Source: Labilibaculum filiforme
GTDB lineage: Bacteria > Bacteroidota > Bacteroidia > Bacteroidales > Marinifilaceae
DNA: 59,750 bases
Assembly: GCF_002843315.1 (NCBI RefSeq)
Contig: NZ_MVDD01000024.1
Span: forward strand, 1-59,750
Direction of reading: 5' to 3'
The notes under the pieces: generated by a model
Told to the model about the DNA's origin: nothing
Seen by the model: only the letters and a program-made list of their open reading frames with translations
Database searches by the model: none
Translations under genes and position numbers: made by a program
Part shown: piece by piece, positions 25,817-34,452 of the stretch
Layout: each line of letters starts with the position of its first letter
How positions within the stretch are numbered: position 1 is the first letter of the stretch

Positions 25817-26584
25817 ATGCCCTATAGAAGACTACCAAATACTGATTCTGCGCGTGTACGTGCGTTAAAATCTGCTCTTGAGATTAGCTATCAAACAAAT
25901 CGTTTCGATCTTGCTTTTTCCTTCATTCTTTTACAGAAGGTAGAAACCTTTCTACCTCACTATGAGTTGGCAATTCGAAATCAGCGTCAGGCTCTTAGCC
26001 AACAATCTATTCGAAGTAAAGAATACAACGAGAAATTAAGAAAGGCACGATTGTATGTTTCTCATTTTATTCAGGTATTAAATTTTACAATTATTAGAGG
26101 CGAATTAAAGCCCGAGGTTCGAGAATTTTATGGTCTTAAAATTAGTTCGAAAGCAGCGCCGTCTTTATTGCAAGATGCAAAAGTAATTGAGTGGGGAGAG
26201 AAATTGATAAAAGGGGAGCAGGAGCGAATGAGAACTGGAGGAAATCCAATTTATAGTCCTTCTATTGCTTTGGTACGGGTAAATTGCGAAAATTTTAGTC
26301 AGGCATTTAACAATCAGAAAACCTTACAAAATAATACGCAGCGTTTTTCGGAAAAAGTAGCAGAATATCGTGCCGAAGCGGATAGTTTAATTCTTTCTCT
26401 TTGGAATGAGATAGAAGCTAAATTTTCGGATTTATCAGATGAAGAGAAAAGAGAGAAAGCTTCGGAATATGGAGTTGTTTATGTTTGGCGTAAAGGAGAA
26501 AGGGAAAGGTTGGCTCATTTAAAACAGGCAGCCGAGGATTCACTCACTTTGCCTTTCTCGCAATCTGTAAAGACGGAACAGTAG
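25817..26584 (+). CDS. conserved-looking helical protein of unknown function
   Basis: The 255-residue cytosolic protein has no signal and is nearly all helical. It starts MPYRRLPNTDSARVRALKSA and has long Lys/Glu/Gln-rich amphipathic helices (residues 50-110 and 165-240). I have an impression of a Bacteroidota-restricted family with this N-terminus but can name no function. Its last 45 bases overlap the convergent CPBP protease gene, so transcripts overlap tail to tail. Confidence 0.65.
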   Translation: MPYRRLPNTDSARVRALKSALEISYQTNRFDLAFSFILLQKVETFLPHYELAIRNQRQALSQQSIRSKEYNEKLRKARLYVSHFIQVLNFTIIRGELKPEVREFYGLKISSKAAPSLLQDAKVIEWGEKLIKGEQERMRTGGNPIYSPSIALVRVNCENFSQAFNNQKTLQNNTQRFSEKVAEYRAEADSLILSLWNEIEAKFSDLSDEEKREKASEYGVVYVWRKGERERLAHLKQAAEDSLTLPFSQSVKTEQ

Positions 26585-27466
26585 AAGAGCAAGAATGCTA
26601 AGAGAAATTAATCCACTTGCCCAGATACCAGCATGGTTTCCACCAAATTGCTCAATATCTTCGGGAATTTTGCCTTTGTTAATGAAATAGGACATGCATA
26701 CTGCCATTCCGTTGTTGATTAAATGTGCTAAAATAGGAACCCATAAACTCTTTGTCCACACTAGCAGGTAGCCAAATAGAATACCCATTGCCATTCTTGG
26801 TAATAAACCAAAAAACTGCATGTGTAGTGCTGCGAAAAGAAAAGCTGTGATAATAATTCCCCAATGTACATTTTTAGTCATGCTCGAGAAAATTCGTTGA
26901 ATAACGCCTCGAAACAAGAGTTCCTCACCCAATGCAGGGATTACTGCAATTAAAATCAAATTTACAAACAGGTCGAAGGGAGTTTCCATCGCCAAAAATT
27001 TCTTCGTGATAATTGCAGCCTGATCTTCGCTATGTCGCATCCATTGTTCTACTCCCGAAAGAAATTCGGGCAATTGCAGGTGAGAATTGATGCTTGCAAG
27101 AAGATTAATCGCCGGCAAGGCAATTACAATGGTGATACTTGCCAATAGAAATTGATAAGTAGAAAATTTACGGTCTAAAAAAAGATAGTTAAGTGCCCTG
27201 TTATTCAACAGCCAAGCAATAATAAACGGGGGAATAATAAACATCCCGGTAGAATATACCGATTGATAAAATTTAAGAACAGAAACATTTACAGCATCTC
27301 CATTTATATCCAGACTTGTTGTGTCGGTGAAGATATTGACATCGAAAATAAGATAGGCCAAAATACTGCCGGCGAACATGCACAGCATAAAAGAACCAAC
27401 AACAACAAGTAAACTCATCATTAATTGTGAAAGCGGAGAGTAGTGACTTAAGGATCCTTTTAGCAT
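26540..27466 (-). CDS. CPBP-family intramembrane metalloprotease (Abi/CAAX-protease type)
   Basis: The 308-residue protein has about eight membrane segments. The three active-site motifs appear in order: EELLFRGVIQR (about 182-192), ALHMQFFG (about 215-222, His) and HLINNGMA (about 245-252, His). These match the type II CAAX-protease/bacteriocin-processing family. In bacteria its members are involved in peptide processing, signalling or self-immunity; the target is unknown here. It overlaps the end of the convergent gene. Confidence 0.88.
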   Translation of the reverse strand: MLKGSLSHYSPLSQLMMSLLVVVGSFMLCMFAGSILAYLIFDVNIFTDTTSLDINGDAVNVSVLKFYQSVYSTGMFIIPPFIIAWLLNNRALNYLFLDRKFSTYQFLLASITIVIALPAINLLASINSHLQLPEFLSGVEQWMRHSEDQAAIITKKFLAMETPFDLFVNLILIAVIPALGEELLFRGVIQRIFSSMTKNVHWGIIITAFLFAALHMQFFGLLPRMAMGILFGYLLVWTKSLWVPILAHLINNGMAVCMSYFINKGKIPEDIEQFGGNHAGIWASGLISLSILALLLFRLYRLRERQSE

Positions 27467-27506
27467 ATGCTTTCTAATTTTATTTGAAGAACAAAAGTAA
27501 TAATAG

Positions 27507-27692
27507 ATATGAGATGTGAGAAATGAGAATAGAGAAAGTTTAGGACAAAAGTATTGTACCTGTTATTTGATGAAGTTAGCCTTGGCTTATAATGCCTGTC
27601 TTTAGAGTGATTTTATTAATGAATGGATCCATGTAAATACACATTTTGTAAGTCAATCTCACTACTCATATTTTATATCTCACATCTCATTC
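27507..27692. repeat. empty inverted-repeat element like that flanking the S23-type gene
   Basis: The left repeat ATATGAGATGTGAGAAATGAG (27507-27527) and the right repeat CTCACTACTCATATTTTATATCTCACATCTCATTC (27658-27692, two pieces) are inverted relative to each other. They share an exact 17-mer (GAGATGTGAGAAATGAG) with the element between sdhA and sdhB. The 130 bases between them hold no gene. It looks like a deletion derivative or short non-autonomous form, lying just upstream of dusB. Confidence 0.55.
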
Positions 27693-27704
27693 AAGACTTT
27701 CTAT

Positions 27705-27712
27705 TATCTTTG
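27705..27712 (+). promoter_or_regulatory. -7 promoter box TATCTTTG
   Basis: An exact TAnnTTTG match 27 bases before the dusB start. It lies directly beside the right repeat of the empty element, so that element may supply or alter the upstream promoter region. Confidence 0.55.
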
Positions 27713-27738
27713 TTGCCTGATAAAAAAAAAGAAAGAAA

Positions 27739-28734
27739 GTGAAGATAGGAAATTTGGATTTAGGAGATAGACCGGTATTATTGGCACCAATGGAGGATGT
27801 TACCAATCCGCCGTTTCGGGTTTTGTGTAAGCGCTATGGAGCGGATTTAATGTACACTGAATTTATTTCGGCAGATGCTTTAATTCGTTCGGTAAATCGA
27901 ACCATGAAGAAATTGACCATTTTGGACGAGGAGCGTCCTGTTGCCATTCAAATTTATGGCAAGGATGTAGATCCAATGGTGGAGGCTGCCAAAATTGTCG
28001 AAGCTGCAAATCCAGAATTTTTAGATCTGAATTTTGGTTGTCCGGTGCGTAAGGTGGCAACAAAAGGAGCAGGTTCGGGCATGATGAGAAATGTACCGCA
28101 AATGCTAAAAATTACCGAAGCCGTGGTAAAGGCTGTAAATATCCCGGTAACGGTAAAAACCCGTTTGGGATGGGATGAGGATTCAAAAATTATTGTTGAG
28201 CTGGCAGAACAACTGCAGGATGTGGGAATTCAAGGATTAACCATTCATGGAAGAACTCGTTGTCAGATGTACAAAGGGGAGGCAGATTGGACTTTGATTG
28301 GCGATGTGAAAAATAACCAACGCATGCACATTCCGATTATCGGGAATGGTGATATTACTAACCCAGTGAAAGCAAAGGAAGCTTTCGACAAATATGGTGT
28401 AGATGCCATTATGATTGGCCGTGCTTCGGTTGGTAAACCTTGGATTTTTAGAGATATAAAGCATTATTTTACTACGGGCGAATTGTTGCCTCCAGCTACA
28501 GTGGCACAACAAGTAGATATGCTTAAAGAGCAAATTGATGCTGCCATTGAGTGGATTGACGAAAAACGTGGCATTTTACACATGAGAAGACATATGGCGG
28601 GCATGTTTAAAGGACTGGTGAATTTTAAGCAAACAAGAATTGATATGCTTAGAGCCAATCATTATGCCGATTTAATGCCGATATTAGATCGGATTGCGAT
28701 GGAATGGGGCAATCTGCAAATTGAGGATGAATAA
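27739..28734 (+). CDS. dusB: tRNA-dihydrouridine synthase
   Basis: The 331-residue protein is a DusB-type TIM barrel. It has APMEDVTNPPFR (about 16-27, FMN phosphate region), LNFGCPVRKV (about 95-104, catalytic Cys), VKTRLGWD (about 139-146), IHGRTRCQMYKG (about 170-181) and GNGDI (about 203-207). It reduces specific uridines in the tRNA D loop using FMN and NADPH. The start is GTG at 27739; the next in-frame ATG lies past conserved residues. A terminator follows within four bases. Confidence 0.95.
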   Translation: MKIGNLDLGDRPVLLAPMEDVTNPPFRVLCKRYGADLMYTEFISADALIRSVNRTMKKLTILDEERPVAIQIYGKDVDPMVEAAKIVEAANPEFLDLNFGCPVRKVATKGAGSGMMRNVPQMLKITEAVVKAVNIPVTVKTRLGWDEDSKIIVELAEQLQDVGIQGLTIHGRTRCQMYKGEADWTLIGDVKNNQRMHIPIIGNGDITNPVKAKEAFDKYGVDAIMIGRASVGKPWIFRDIKHYFTTGELLPPATVAQQVDMLKEQIDAAIEWIDEKRGILHMRRHMAGMFKGLVNFKQTRIDMLRANHYADLMPILDRIAMEWGNLQIEDE

Positions 28735-28737
28735 ATG

Positions 28738-28763
28738 AAAGACGCTGATTAGCGTCTTTTTTG
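28738..28763 (+). terminator. terminator of dusB
   Basis: AAAGACGCT (28738-28746) pairs with AGCGTCTTT (28751-28759), followed by more T. Confidence 0.88.
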
Positions 28764-28850
28764 TTCCATTTTGTTCTATAAAAGTAAAAATTGAACAATA
28801 TGCGCCCTATTAATGACAAATTAACCCACCTGATTATCAGTAATAAGTAA

Positions 28851-28858
28851 TATTTTTG
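28851..28858 (+). promoter_or_regulatory. -7 promoter box TATTTTTG
   Basis: TAnnTTTG match 62 bases before the sulfatase start codon. Confidence 0.45.
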
Positions 28859-28920
28859 GAGATCATTTCGAAGTACAGGAAAAATGTACCTTGTTAAAAT
28901 GGATTTAGAAAGTAAAATTT

Positions 28921-30519
28921 ATGACTATGTGGAGTAATAGAATGGGATTATTAGTTGCTTACCTGCTTTTTGCAAGTTGTCAGATGTTAAAAGAGCCATT
29001 GCCCGAAAAACCGAATGTTTTATTCCTGTTGGCAGATGATTTTGGTTATCAGGATATGAGTTGTATGGGAAGTACGTTTTATGAGACTCCAAATATTGAT
29101 GGGATAGCTAAAGAGGGAATGATTTTTTCAAATGGATATGCTGCTTGTCAAGTTTGTAGTCCATCGCGTGCAAGTATCATGTCTGGAAAATTTCCTGCAC
29201 GCCATGGTATCACCGACTGGATTGGAGCTGCTAGTGGAGAAAAATGGAGAGATCAAAATAGGCACAATAAATTATTGCCTGCTGCCTATCGTCATAAATT
29301 ACCTTTGGAATATATTACTTTACCTGAAGCCTTAAAAGAGGAAGGTTATCAAACTTTTTTTGCGGGAAAATGGCACATTGGAGAGAAAGGCTCATGGCCC
29401 GAAGATCATGGTTTCGATATTAATAAGGGAGGATGGGATGCAGGCGGTCCGAGAGGTGGTTATTTTTCACCCTATCAAAACCCAAATCTTACTGATGGAA
29501 AAAATGGAGAGAATTTGTCGATGCGTTTGGCTCAGGAAACAGTTGATTTCTTAAAGGAGAATAATCCCAAAAAATCGGGTAAACCTGTATTTGCGTGCCT
29601 TTCGTTTTATGCTGTTCATGGTGCTATTGAAACAAGCCGTAAGAAATGGGAAAAATACCGAGATAAAGCAGTGGCCAATGGAATTGCGGAATCGGGATAT
29701 AAAATGGGGCATTTTTTACCAATTCGTCAGGTTCAGGATAACCCAGTGTATGCCGGATTGGTGGAACAAATGGATGAGGCGATTGGTCTGGTGTTGAGCT
29801 CGTTGAAAGAATTGGGATTGGATAAAAATACGATTGTGATATTTACTTCCGATAATGGTGGTGTTTCTGCCGGAGATTCATTTTCAACTTCGAATCTTCC
29901 TTTGCGGGGAGGGAAAGGCTATCAGTTTGAAGGTGGCATTCGAGAGCCCTATTTTATTAAAGTACCAGGTTTAACCAAAGGGGGAGAAACATGTAAAGTT
30001 CCCGTTTCAGGAACCGATTTTTACCCAACAATACTTGATTTGGTAGGAGCAAAACAAAGGCCTGAAGAGCATATGGATGGCATTAGTTTACTACCCTTAC
30101 TAAAAGGGAAAACTTGTCCAGAGCGGGCTTTAATTTGGCACTATCCGCATTATGGCAATCAGGGTGGAGATCCATCGTCGGTAATTCGAAGGGGAGCATG
30201 GAAATTGATTCATTATTATGAAGATAATCGGGAAGAGTTATACAATTTGGAAAGCGATTTAGAAGAAAAAAATGATTTGGCAGGTTTGCAAACCGAAAAG
30301 GTAGTCGATCTTCATACTGAGTTATTTAACTATTTAAACGGTGTTGGTGCTAAATATCCTGAGAAAGATACCACTTACAAGGAAGATATTGAACGAGCGT
30401 ATTTAAGGAGTGTTGAGCAGAAGAAATTGCCAGCATTGGAAAAACAACGATTAAATTTTTTGAAAAAAGATTTTGATCCGAAGAATAATTGGTGGGGAAG
30501 TACAGCTACAATTGATTAG
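28921..30519 (+). CDS. sulfatase lipoprotein (family S1, type I formylglycine)
   Basis: The 532-residue protein carries an N-terminal lipoprotein-like signal (LLFASC, Cys about 20). The alkaline-phosphatase-fold metal site begins with FLLADDFGYQDMS (about 35-47). The modified-cysteine motif CSPSRASIMSGKFPARHG (about 78-95) is the standard formylglycine site. TSDNGG (about 308-313) supplies further calcium ligands. It should remove sulfate esters from glycans or small molecules outside the cell or in the periplasm. It needs an anaerobic or FGE-type maturase encoded elsewhere. The substrate is unknown, and no polysaccharide locus adjoins it. Confidence 0.92.
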   Translation: MTMWSNRMGLLVAYLLFASCQMLKEPLPEKPNVLFLLADDFGYQDMSCMGSTFYETPNIDGIAKEGMIFSNGYAACQVCSPSRASIMSGKFPARHGITDWIGAASGEKWRDQNRHNKLLPAAYRHKLPLEYITLPEALKEEGYQTFFAGKWHIGEKGSWPEDHGFDINKGGWDAGGPRGGYFSPYQNPNLTDGKNGENLSMRLAQETVDFLKENNPKKSGKPVFACLSFYAVHGAIETSRKKWEKYRDKAVANGIAESGYKMGHFLPIRQVQDNPVYAGLVEQMDEAIGLVLSSLKELGLDKNTIVIFTSDNGGVSAGDSFSTSNLPLRGGKGYQFEGGIREPYFIKVPGLTKGGETCKVPVSGTDFYPTILDLVGAKQRPEEHMDGISLLPLLKGKTCPERALIWHYPHYGNQGGDPSSVIRRGAWKLIHYYEDNREELYNLESDLEEKNDLAGLQTEKVVDLHTELFNYLNGVGAKYPEKDTTYKEDIERAYLRSVEQKKLPALEKQRLNFLKKDFDPKNNWWGSTATID

Positions 30520-30543
30520 CTTCAGTTTGTTTGGAGAGGAAAA

Positions 30544-30567
30544 AAAAAGACGCCGAAGCGTCTTTTT
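30544..30567 (+). terminator. shared bidirectional terminator between sulfatase and exported paralogue
   Basis: AAAAAGACGC pairs with GCGTCTTTTT across a CGAA loop, with T and A runs on the two sides. It serves the sulfatase and the convergent gene at 30571. Confidence 0.9.
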
Positions 30568-30570
30568 TTG

Positions 30571-31218
30571 TTATTTCATTATTTTAGGAAGTTCTTTCAC
30601 GAAATAGTCTGGGTTAAAAATTTCATAACTTTCGGTTCTTCTGCTCCAGTACATTTCTACTGTTTCGAGATAGGCATTTTGCAGCTTACGAATTTGCGCT
30701 TCGTTTAATTCCAGCTCGGCAGTAAAGGTTGTAAACTTATATTTTGGATATTCTTTTGGTGCAGCATCTCCTTCGTACTGAAGTTCAATGCGTTCCCCAT
30801 TCGAAAGGGCAAAAAGCATTTTCGATTTTTTGGTGATGTATCCAAAAAAGCGAAATCCTTCGGCATCCATAAGCTTCCAATTGGTTTTTAAGAACACTTT
30901 CCCTTCTTTCGAGATAATTTGAAAATCGGCTTTCACCTCATTATTAGTTTTCGAGAATTTGCTTAATTTCGCACTAACACCTTTAATAACAGTCTGTAAT
31001 TCTAATTCTGCATCAATTAATGTGATTGGTTTTTCAGTTTCGGCTACTAATTTTATGGGAACATTAGTTTTTTCTACTTTTGCTGTTTCCTCGTATTTCC
31101 ACGTTCCGTTATCAAAAAGTAAAACTACTTTTCCTTCGGGAGTTTTTAGTTTTAATTGTGCATCTATCTGGTTAATATTAGCTAAGAACAGAACAACAAG
31201 AATTAAAATATTTTTCAT
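30571..31218 (-). CDS. exported protein with N-terminal 'DNGTWKY' domain, paralogue B
   Basis: The 215-residue protein has a signal peptide ending IDAQ. GKVVLLFDNGTWKYEE (about 29-44) is a short beta module seen at the N-terminus of many Bacteroidota exported proteins. The rest is a predicted beta-sandwich with KADFQIISKEGKVFLKTNWK and a C-terminal helix EAQIRKLQNAYLETVEMYWSR. It is a tandem duplicate of the next gene, which lies 11 bases upstream, with the same domain order. No known function. Confidence 0.7.
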   Translation of the reverse strand: MKNILILVVLFLANINQIDAQLKLKTPEGKVVLLFDNGTWKYEETAKVEKTNVPIKLVAETEKPITLIDAELELQTVIKGVSAKLSKFSKTNNEVKADFQIISKEGKVFLKTNWKLMDAEGFRFFGYITKKSKMLFALSNGERIELQYEGDAAPKEYPKYKFTTFTAELELNEAQIRKLQNAYLETVEMYWSRRTESYEIFNPDYFVKELPKIMK

Positions 31219-31229
31219 GTTAAATCTAT

Positions 31230-31898
31230 TTATTCTGTGATTTGAGGAATCGCTTTAAGAAAGTACGAAGGGGCAACAACGGGGTATTCTTCGGCTCTTC
31301 GGCTCCAGTTCATGGTAGCTTTCAAAACAATTTTATTTTGAAGTAATGTAAGTTGTTCATTGGTTAAATCGAGTTGAGCCGAGTAGGTCGAGAATCCATA
31401 TTGGCTAAATTCTTTAGGTTCAAATTCCTCGGTATAAATAAGATCAATACTTTGTCCTCCAAGCAATTCCAGACTTATTTTACTGTCTTTTTTAATAAAG
31501 CCAAAGTACGAATAAGCTTCACCATTCATAATTTTCCATTCGGTTTTAAGACTTGCTTTACCATCTTTCGAACTTAGAATAAAATCGCATCGAACAATAT
31601 TCTTGTCCTTAAAATATTTTTCAAGCTTAGGGCTTGGACCTTCAATAAAGGTGGTTTTTTCGATTTCCGCTTCTTTTAACACAAGCGGTTTATCGGAAAT
31701 AGTTGGTTTTGGAATACTTCCTTGAGTTGAGGTTTCAATTTGTTGATTTTCATCGGAAACACTTAGGTCGGCATATTTCCAAGTGCCGTTATCGTAAAGA
31801 ATTACAACTTTTCCTTTGGAAGTAAGAGCGGTTTCTTGAGCTTGGCTTAGCATCGAAATACCAAATGCCAGAAAGCAAAAAATAATAATTTTTCTCAT
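31230..31898 (-). CDS. exported protein with N-terminal 'DNGTWKY' domain, paralogue A
   Basis: The 222-residue protein has a signal peptide ending SQAQ, then GKVVILYDNGTWKYADL. It shares with paralogue B the blocks KADF/RCDF...SKDGKASLKTEWK, the FGFIKKDSK/FGYITKKSK turn, and the final helix ending NWSRR / YWSRR plus YFLKAIPQI / YFVKELPKI. The two form a two-gene operon by tandem duplication, and divergence is considerable. Role unknown, periplasmic by inference. Confidence 0.7.
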   Translation of the reverse strand: MRKIIIFCFLAFGISMLSQAQETALTSKGKVVILYDNGTWKYADLSVSDENQQIETSTQGSIPKPTISDKPLVLKEAEIEKTTFIEGPSPKLEKYFKDKNIVRCDFILSSKDGKASLKTEWKIMNGEAYSYFGFIKKDSKISLELLGGQSIDLIYTEEFEPKEFSQYGFSTYSAQLDLTNEQLTLLQNKIVLKATMNWSRRAEEYPVVAPSYFLKAIPQITE

Positions 31899-31962
31899 TT
31901 TAATTGTATTAAATCAGTTTTACGAAATTCGTTTCTTGTATTTATTTCTTCGTAAGCGACAC

Positions 31963-32005
31963 GACTCAAGACTATTTTTGATACTTGTATCTTGCCTCTT
32001 GATAC
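31963..32005. repeat. short GATAC/GTATC repeat cluster
   Basis: ACTCAAGAC...GATACTTGTATCTTGCCTCTTGATAC contains overlapping GATAC/GTATC inverted pairs and CTTG repeats between the permease gene and the paralogue pair. It resembles dispersed intergenic repeats of this phylum. Confidence 0.35.
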
Positions 32006-32039
32006 GGAATAAGGTAGTTTGGTGTCCGGTCAATTTCTA

Positions 32040-33257
32040 TTAATTGAATTGCAGGAAACGTTTGGTGATGTAGCGAACCGGATAGCGCGAAGCCGCATAT
32101 CCAATCGAAACAACCGTTGTAAAGATGATAAAAATATCGATAAAATGAACATCAACCGGGTAGGAATCCATAATAAAAGCTCCGTTTCCTGATAAAGTAA
32201 TTAAGCCAAACTTCATTTGCAGAAAGCAGATGGTAAGTCCTAAGCCTACGCCAATACTTGCTCCCAATAAAGAAATTAGCCAACCTTCCAGTAAAAATAT
32301 TTTCTGAATTGTTTTTTCTTCGGCGCCCATACTCCGCAGGGTGGCAATATCTTGTTTTTTATCCAAAATAAGCATGGTTAACGAGCCAATCACATTAAAC
32401 GAGGCAATAAGTAGAATAAAGGCTAGAATAAAGAAAATTGCCATTTTTTCCGATTGCATCATTTTAAATAAAACATCGTGTAGTTCAAATCTATTTTTCA
32501 CTACAAAATTCTCTCCCAAAAGTTGTTGAATTTTTTCTTTAACATTTTCAATCTCCGCCTGATTTTGAATGGATAGTTCGATGGCACTTACCTCTTTATT
32601 GTAGGCAAATAATTTTCTGGCAAAATCGAGAGGAACCAATACGTATTGCGAATCAAAATCCTGTTGAATGGTAAAATATCCCGAAGGATATAAATATTCA
32701 GTATTGAAAGCATCCATTGGGTTTATTCCCAAGCTGGCATTTCGTTTAGGCACATAAAATTTAATGTAATCGGTAAAGGTGAGACCAACACCAAGATCCA
32801 GAGCAACGCCATAGCCAAGCACCGCAAACTGATGTTTTCCCGAGTTCAGCAAAAATTTCCCATCCACCATCATGGTGTCAATGCCGGTCATTAGTGTAAA
32901 TTCCTCATCTACACCTTTTATAACTGCGGGGCGTTGCTTATTTCCGTATTTTAGTAAGGCATTTTCCTCCAGGACTTCGGAGTAAAAAACCACATTTTCC
33001 ATTGCCTTAATTTGCTCGAAAGTAGCATCAGGAACAAAGGTTTTACCAGTACTGGGAAGAATTTTTAAATCAGGATCGAAACTGCCAAAAAGGTCACGAA
33101 TCAATCCATCAAAACCATTAAATACCGAAAGAACAATAACCAGAGCCATGGTACCAATTGCAACACCAATAACCGATATCATCGAAATGATATTGATTAC
33201 GTTCTGTTTTTTTTTCGAAAACAGATAGCGTTTCGCAATATGGAAGGGAAGGTTCAA
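32040..33257 (-). CDS. ABC transporter permease, LolC/LolE (FtsX-like) family
   Basis: The 405-residue protein begins MNLPFHIAKRYLFSKKKQN. It has four membrane segments (about 25-50, 272-298, 320-350, 370-395) and a large periplasmic domain between the first and second, the MacB/LolE arrangement. The FtsX domain motif SMGAEEKTIQKIFLLEGW (about 308-325) is the coupling-helix region for the ATPase. It likely extracts lipoproteins from the inner membrane with an ATPase encoded elsewhere. It follows rbfA on the same strand, a common Bacteroidota arrangement. Confidence 0.9.
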   Translation of the reverse strand: MNLPFHIAKRYLFSKKKQNVINIISMISVIGVAIGTMALVIVLSVFNGFDGLIRDLFGSFDPDLKILPSTGKTFVPDATFEQIKAMENVVFYSEVLEENALLKYGNKQRPAVIKGVDEEFTLMTGIDTMMVDGKFLLNSGKHQFAVLGYGVALDLGVGLTFTDYIKFYVPKRNASLGINPMDAFNTEYLYPSGYFTIQQDFDSQYVLVPLDFARKLFAYNKEVSAIELSIQNQAEIENVKEKIQQLLGENFVVKNRFELHDVLFKMMQSEKMAIFFILAFILLIASFNVIGSLTMLILDKKQDIATLRSMGAEEKTIQKIFLLEGWLISLLGASIGVGLGLTICFLQMKFGLITLSGNGAFIMDSYPVDVHFIDIFIIFTTVVSIGYAASRYPVRYITKRFLQFN

Positions 33258-33308
33258 GTTATTTAAATAAACTTAAGAGAAGTACTGTTTGCAGCAAGCA
33301 AACTGGAT

Positions 33309-33644
33309 TTAGGAAAGTAAATTGTTAATATTTTCGATATAATCTAATGAATCGTCAACAAAAAATGCCAATTCAGGAACAATGCGAAGTTGTTTTCCAA
33401 CTTTGTTTCCCAAAATTCTACGAATGTTTTTCGTGTTCATTTTAATTAGCTTAAGAGTCTCTTCTGTATCGCTCGAAGGAAAAATGCTAAGATATACTTT
33501 TGCAAGTCCCAAATCAGGACTAATTCGAACCGTTGTAACCGAAATCATTTTGCCACCAAAAAGATTTCTCGACTCCATCTGAAATATCTCACTTAAATCT
33601 TTTAGCAACAATCTTGAAACTTTGCTTTGTCTTGTAGTTTCCAT
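33309..33644 (-). CDS. rbfA: 30S ribosome-binding factor A
   Basis: The 111-residue protein matches RbfA: METTRQSKVSRLLLKDLSEI at the start, then VTTVRISPDLGLAKVYLSIF (about 35-54) and LRIVPELAFFVDDSLDY (about 85-101), the type II KH fold. It acts in maturation of the 16S 5' end. It is the first gene of a two-gene unit with the LolC/E-like permease 51 bases downstream. Confidence 0.93.
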   Translation of the reverse strand: METTRQSKVSRLLLKDLSEIFQMESRNLFGGKMISVTTVRISPDLGLAKVYLSIFPSSDTEETLKLIKMNTKNIRRILGNKVGKQLRIVPELAFFVDDSLDYIENINNLLS

Positions 33645-33839
33645 ATATAATCTTCTAATTTTTTTACAAAGATAGAATAAAAGTCTGGAAGAGAGGAAAA
33701 GTCATAAAAGTCTTGAAAAGTAAAATGTGGAAAGGAGTAAAATATAGTTTTGAGTTCTTGTAGGAGTCATGTCTATTAAACTTTTTCTTTCTTTAGCCTT
33801 TATTTTTAATACATCATTCTTAATCACTAATTGAATAGC

Positions 33840-33847
33840 TACCTTTG
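33840..33847 (+). promoter_or_regulatory. -7 box TACCTTTG placed for a leaderless transcript
   Basis: An exact TAnnTTTG box ends six bases before the ATG at 33854. With the usual seven-base distance, transcription would begin at or within a base or two of the start codon. Confidence 0.5.
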
Positions 33848-33853
33848 CGCCTT

Positions 33854-34300
33854 ATGGCAGATTGGTTTGAATATGGATATTGGGGATTGTTTTTTGCAAG
33901 CTTTTTGGCTGCAACTATTTTGCCTTTTAGCTCCGAAGCTATTCTAAGTCTTTTTGTGTATTCGGGCTACGATATTACCCTAACCGTTGCAATTGCAAGT
34001 TTTGGAAATTGGTTGGGGGGAATGCTAACCTACTATTTAGGCTATTTGGGTAAGTGGGAGTGGATTGAAAAATTTCTTCGTATTAAGCAGGATAAAGCCG
34101 AAAAAACGAAAGCATTTCTGCAGAATAAAGGAAGTATTCTGGCCTTTTTTGCCTTTTTACCAATTGTGGGAGATATTATTCCCTTAGGATTGGGATTGTT
34201 GAGAAGTAAGCTTATTTGGGTAGCTCTTTTTATGGCACTAGGCAAAATCTGTCGGTATATTGTTTGGGCATGGTTTACGCTACAAATAATTAATGCCTAG
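33854..34300 (+). CDS. YqaA/VTT-type small membrane protein
   Basis: The 148-residue protein has four to five membrane segments and the SNARE-associated/VTT features: PFSSEAILSLFVYSG, GNWLGGMLTYYLGYLGK (about 53-69) and FFAFLPIVGDIIPLGLGLLR (about 96-115). It belongs to the YqaA branch of DedA-like proteins, which affect envelope lipid or ion homeostasis. I choose ATG 33854; the TTG three codons upstream lies inside the -7 promoter box and cannot be the start if that promoter is used. Confidence 0.85.
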   Translation: MADWFEYGYWGLFFASFLAATILPFSSEAILSLFVYSGYDITLTVAIASFGNWLGGMLTYYLGYLGKWEWIEKFLRIKQDKAEKTKAFLQNKGSILAFFAFLPIVGDIIPLGLGLLRSKLIWVALFMALGKICRYIVWAWFTLQIINA

Positions 34301-34386
34301 GAAAGCAAATCTGGACAAATCTTTTTCTAATTAAGAGATTAACGTTATTTCAAGCCTTCAATATTTTTTTTGTCGGATTCGTTTCA

Positions 34387-34394
34387 TAATTTTG
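34387..34394 (+). promoter_or_regulatory. promoter of trpS (-7 box TAATTTTG)
   Basis: TAnnTTTG match, with TTTG at 34369-34372. The expected leader is about 50 bases; no T-box or trp-codon leader peptide is visible. Confidence 0.5.
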
Positions 34395-34452
34395 CGGGAT
34401 AATTTTTTTAAATATAAACGGCTCAAGCTTGGGCTATTAATAAAATCAGATC

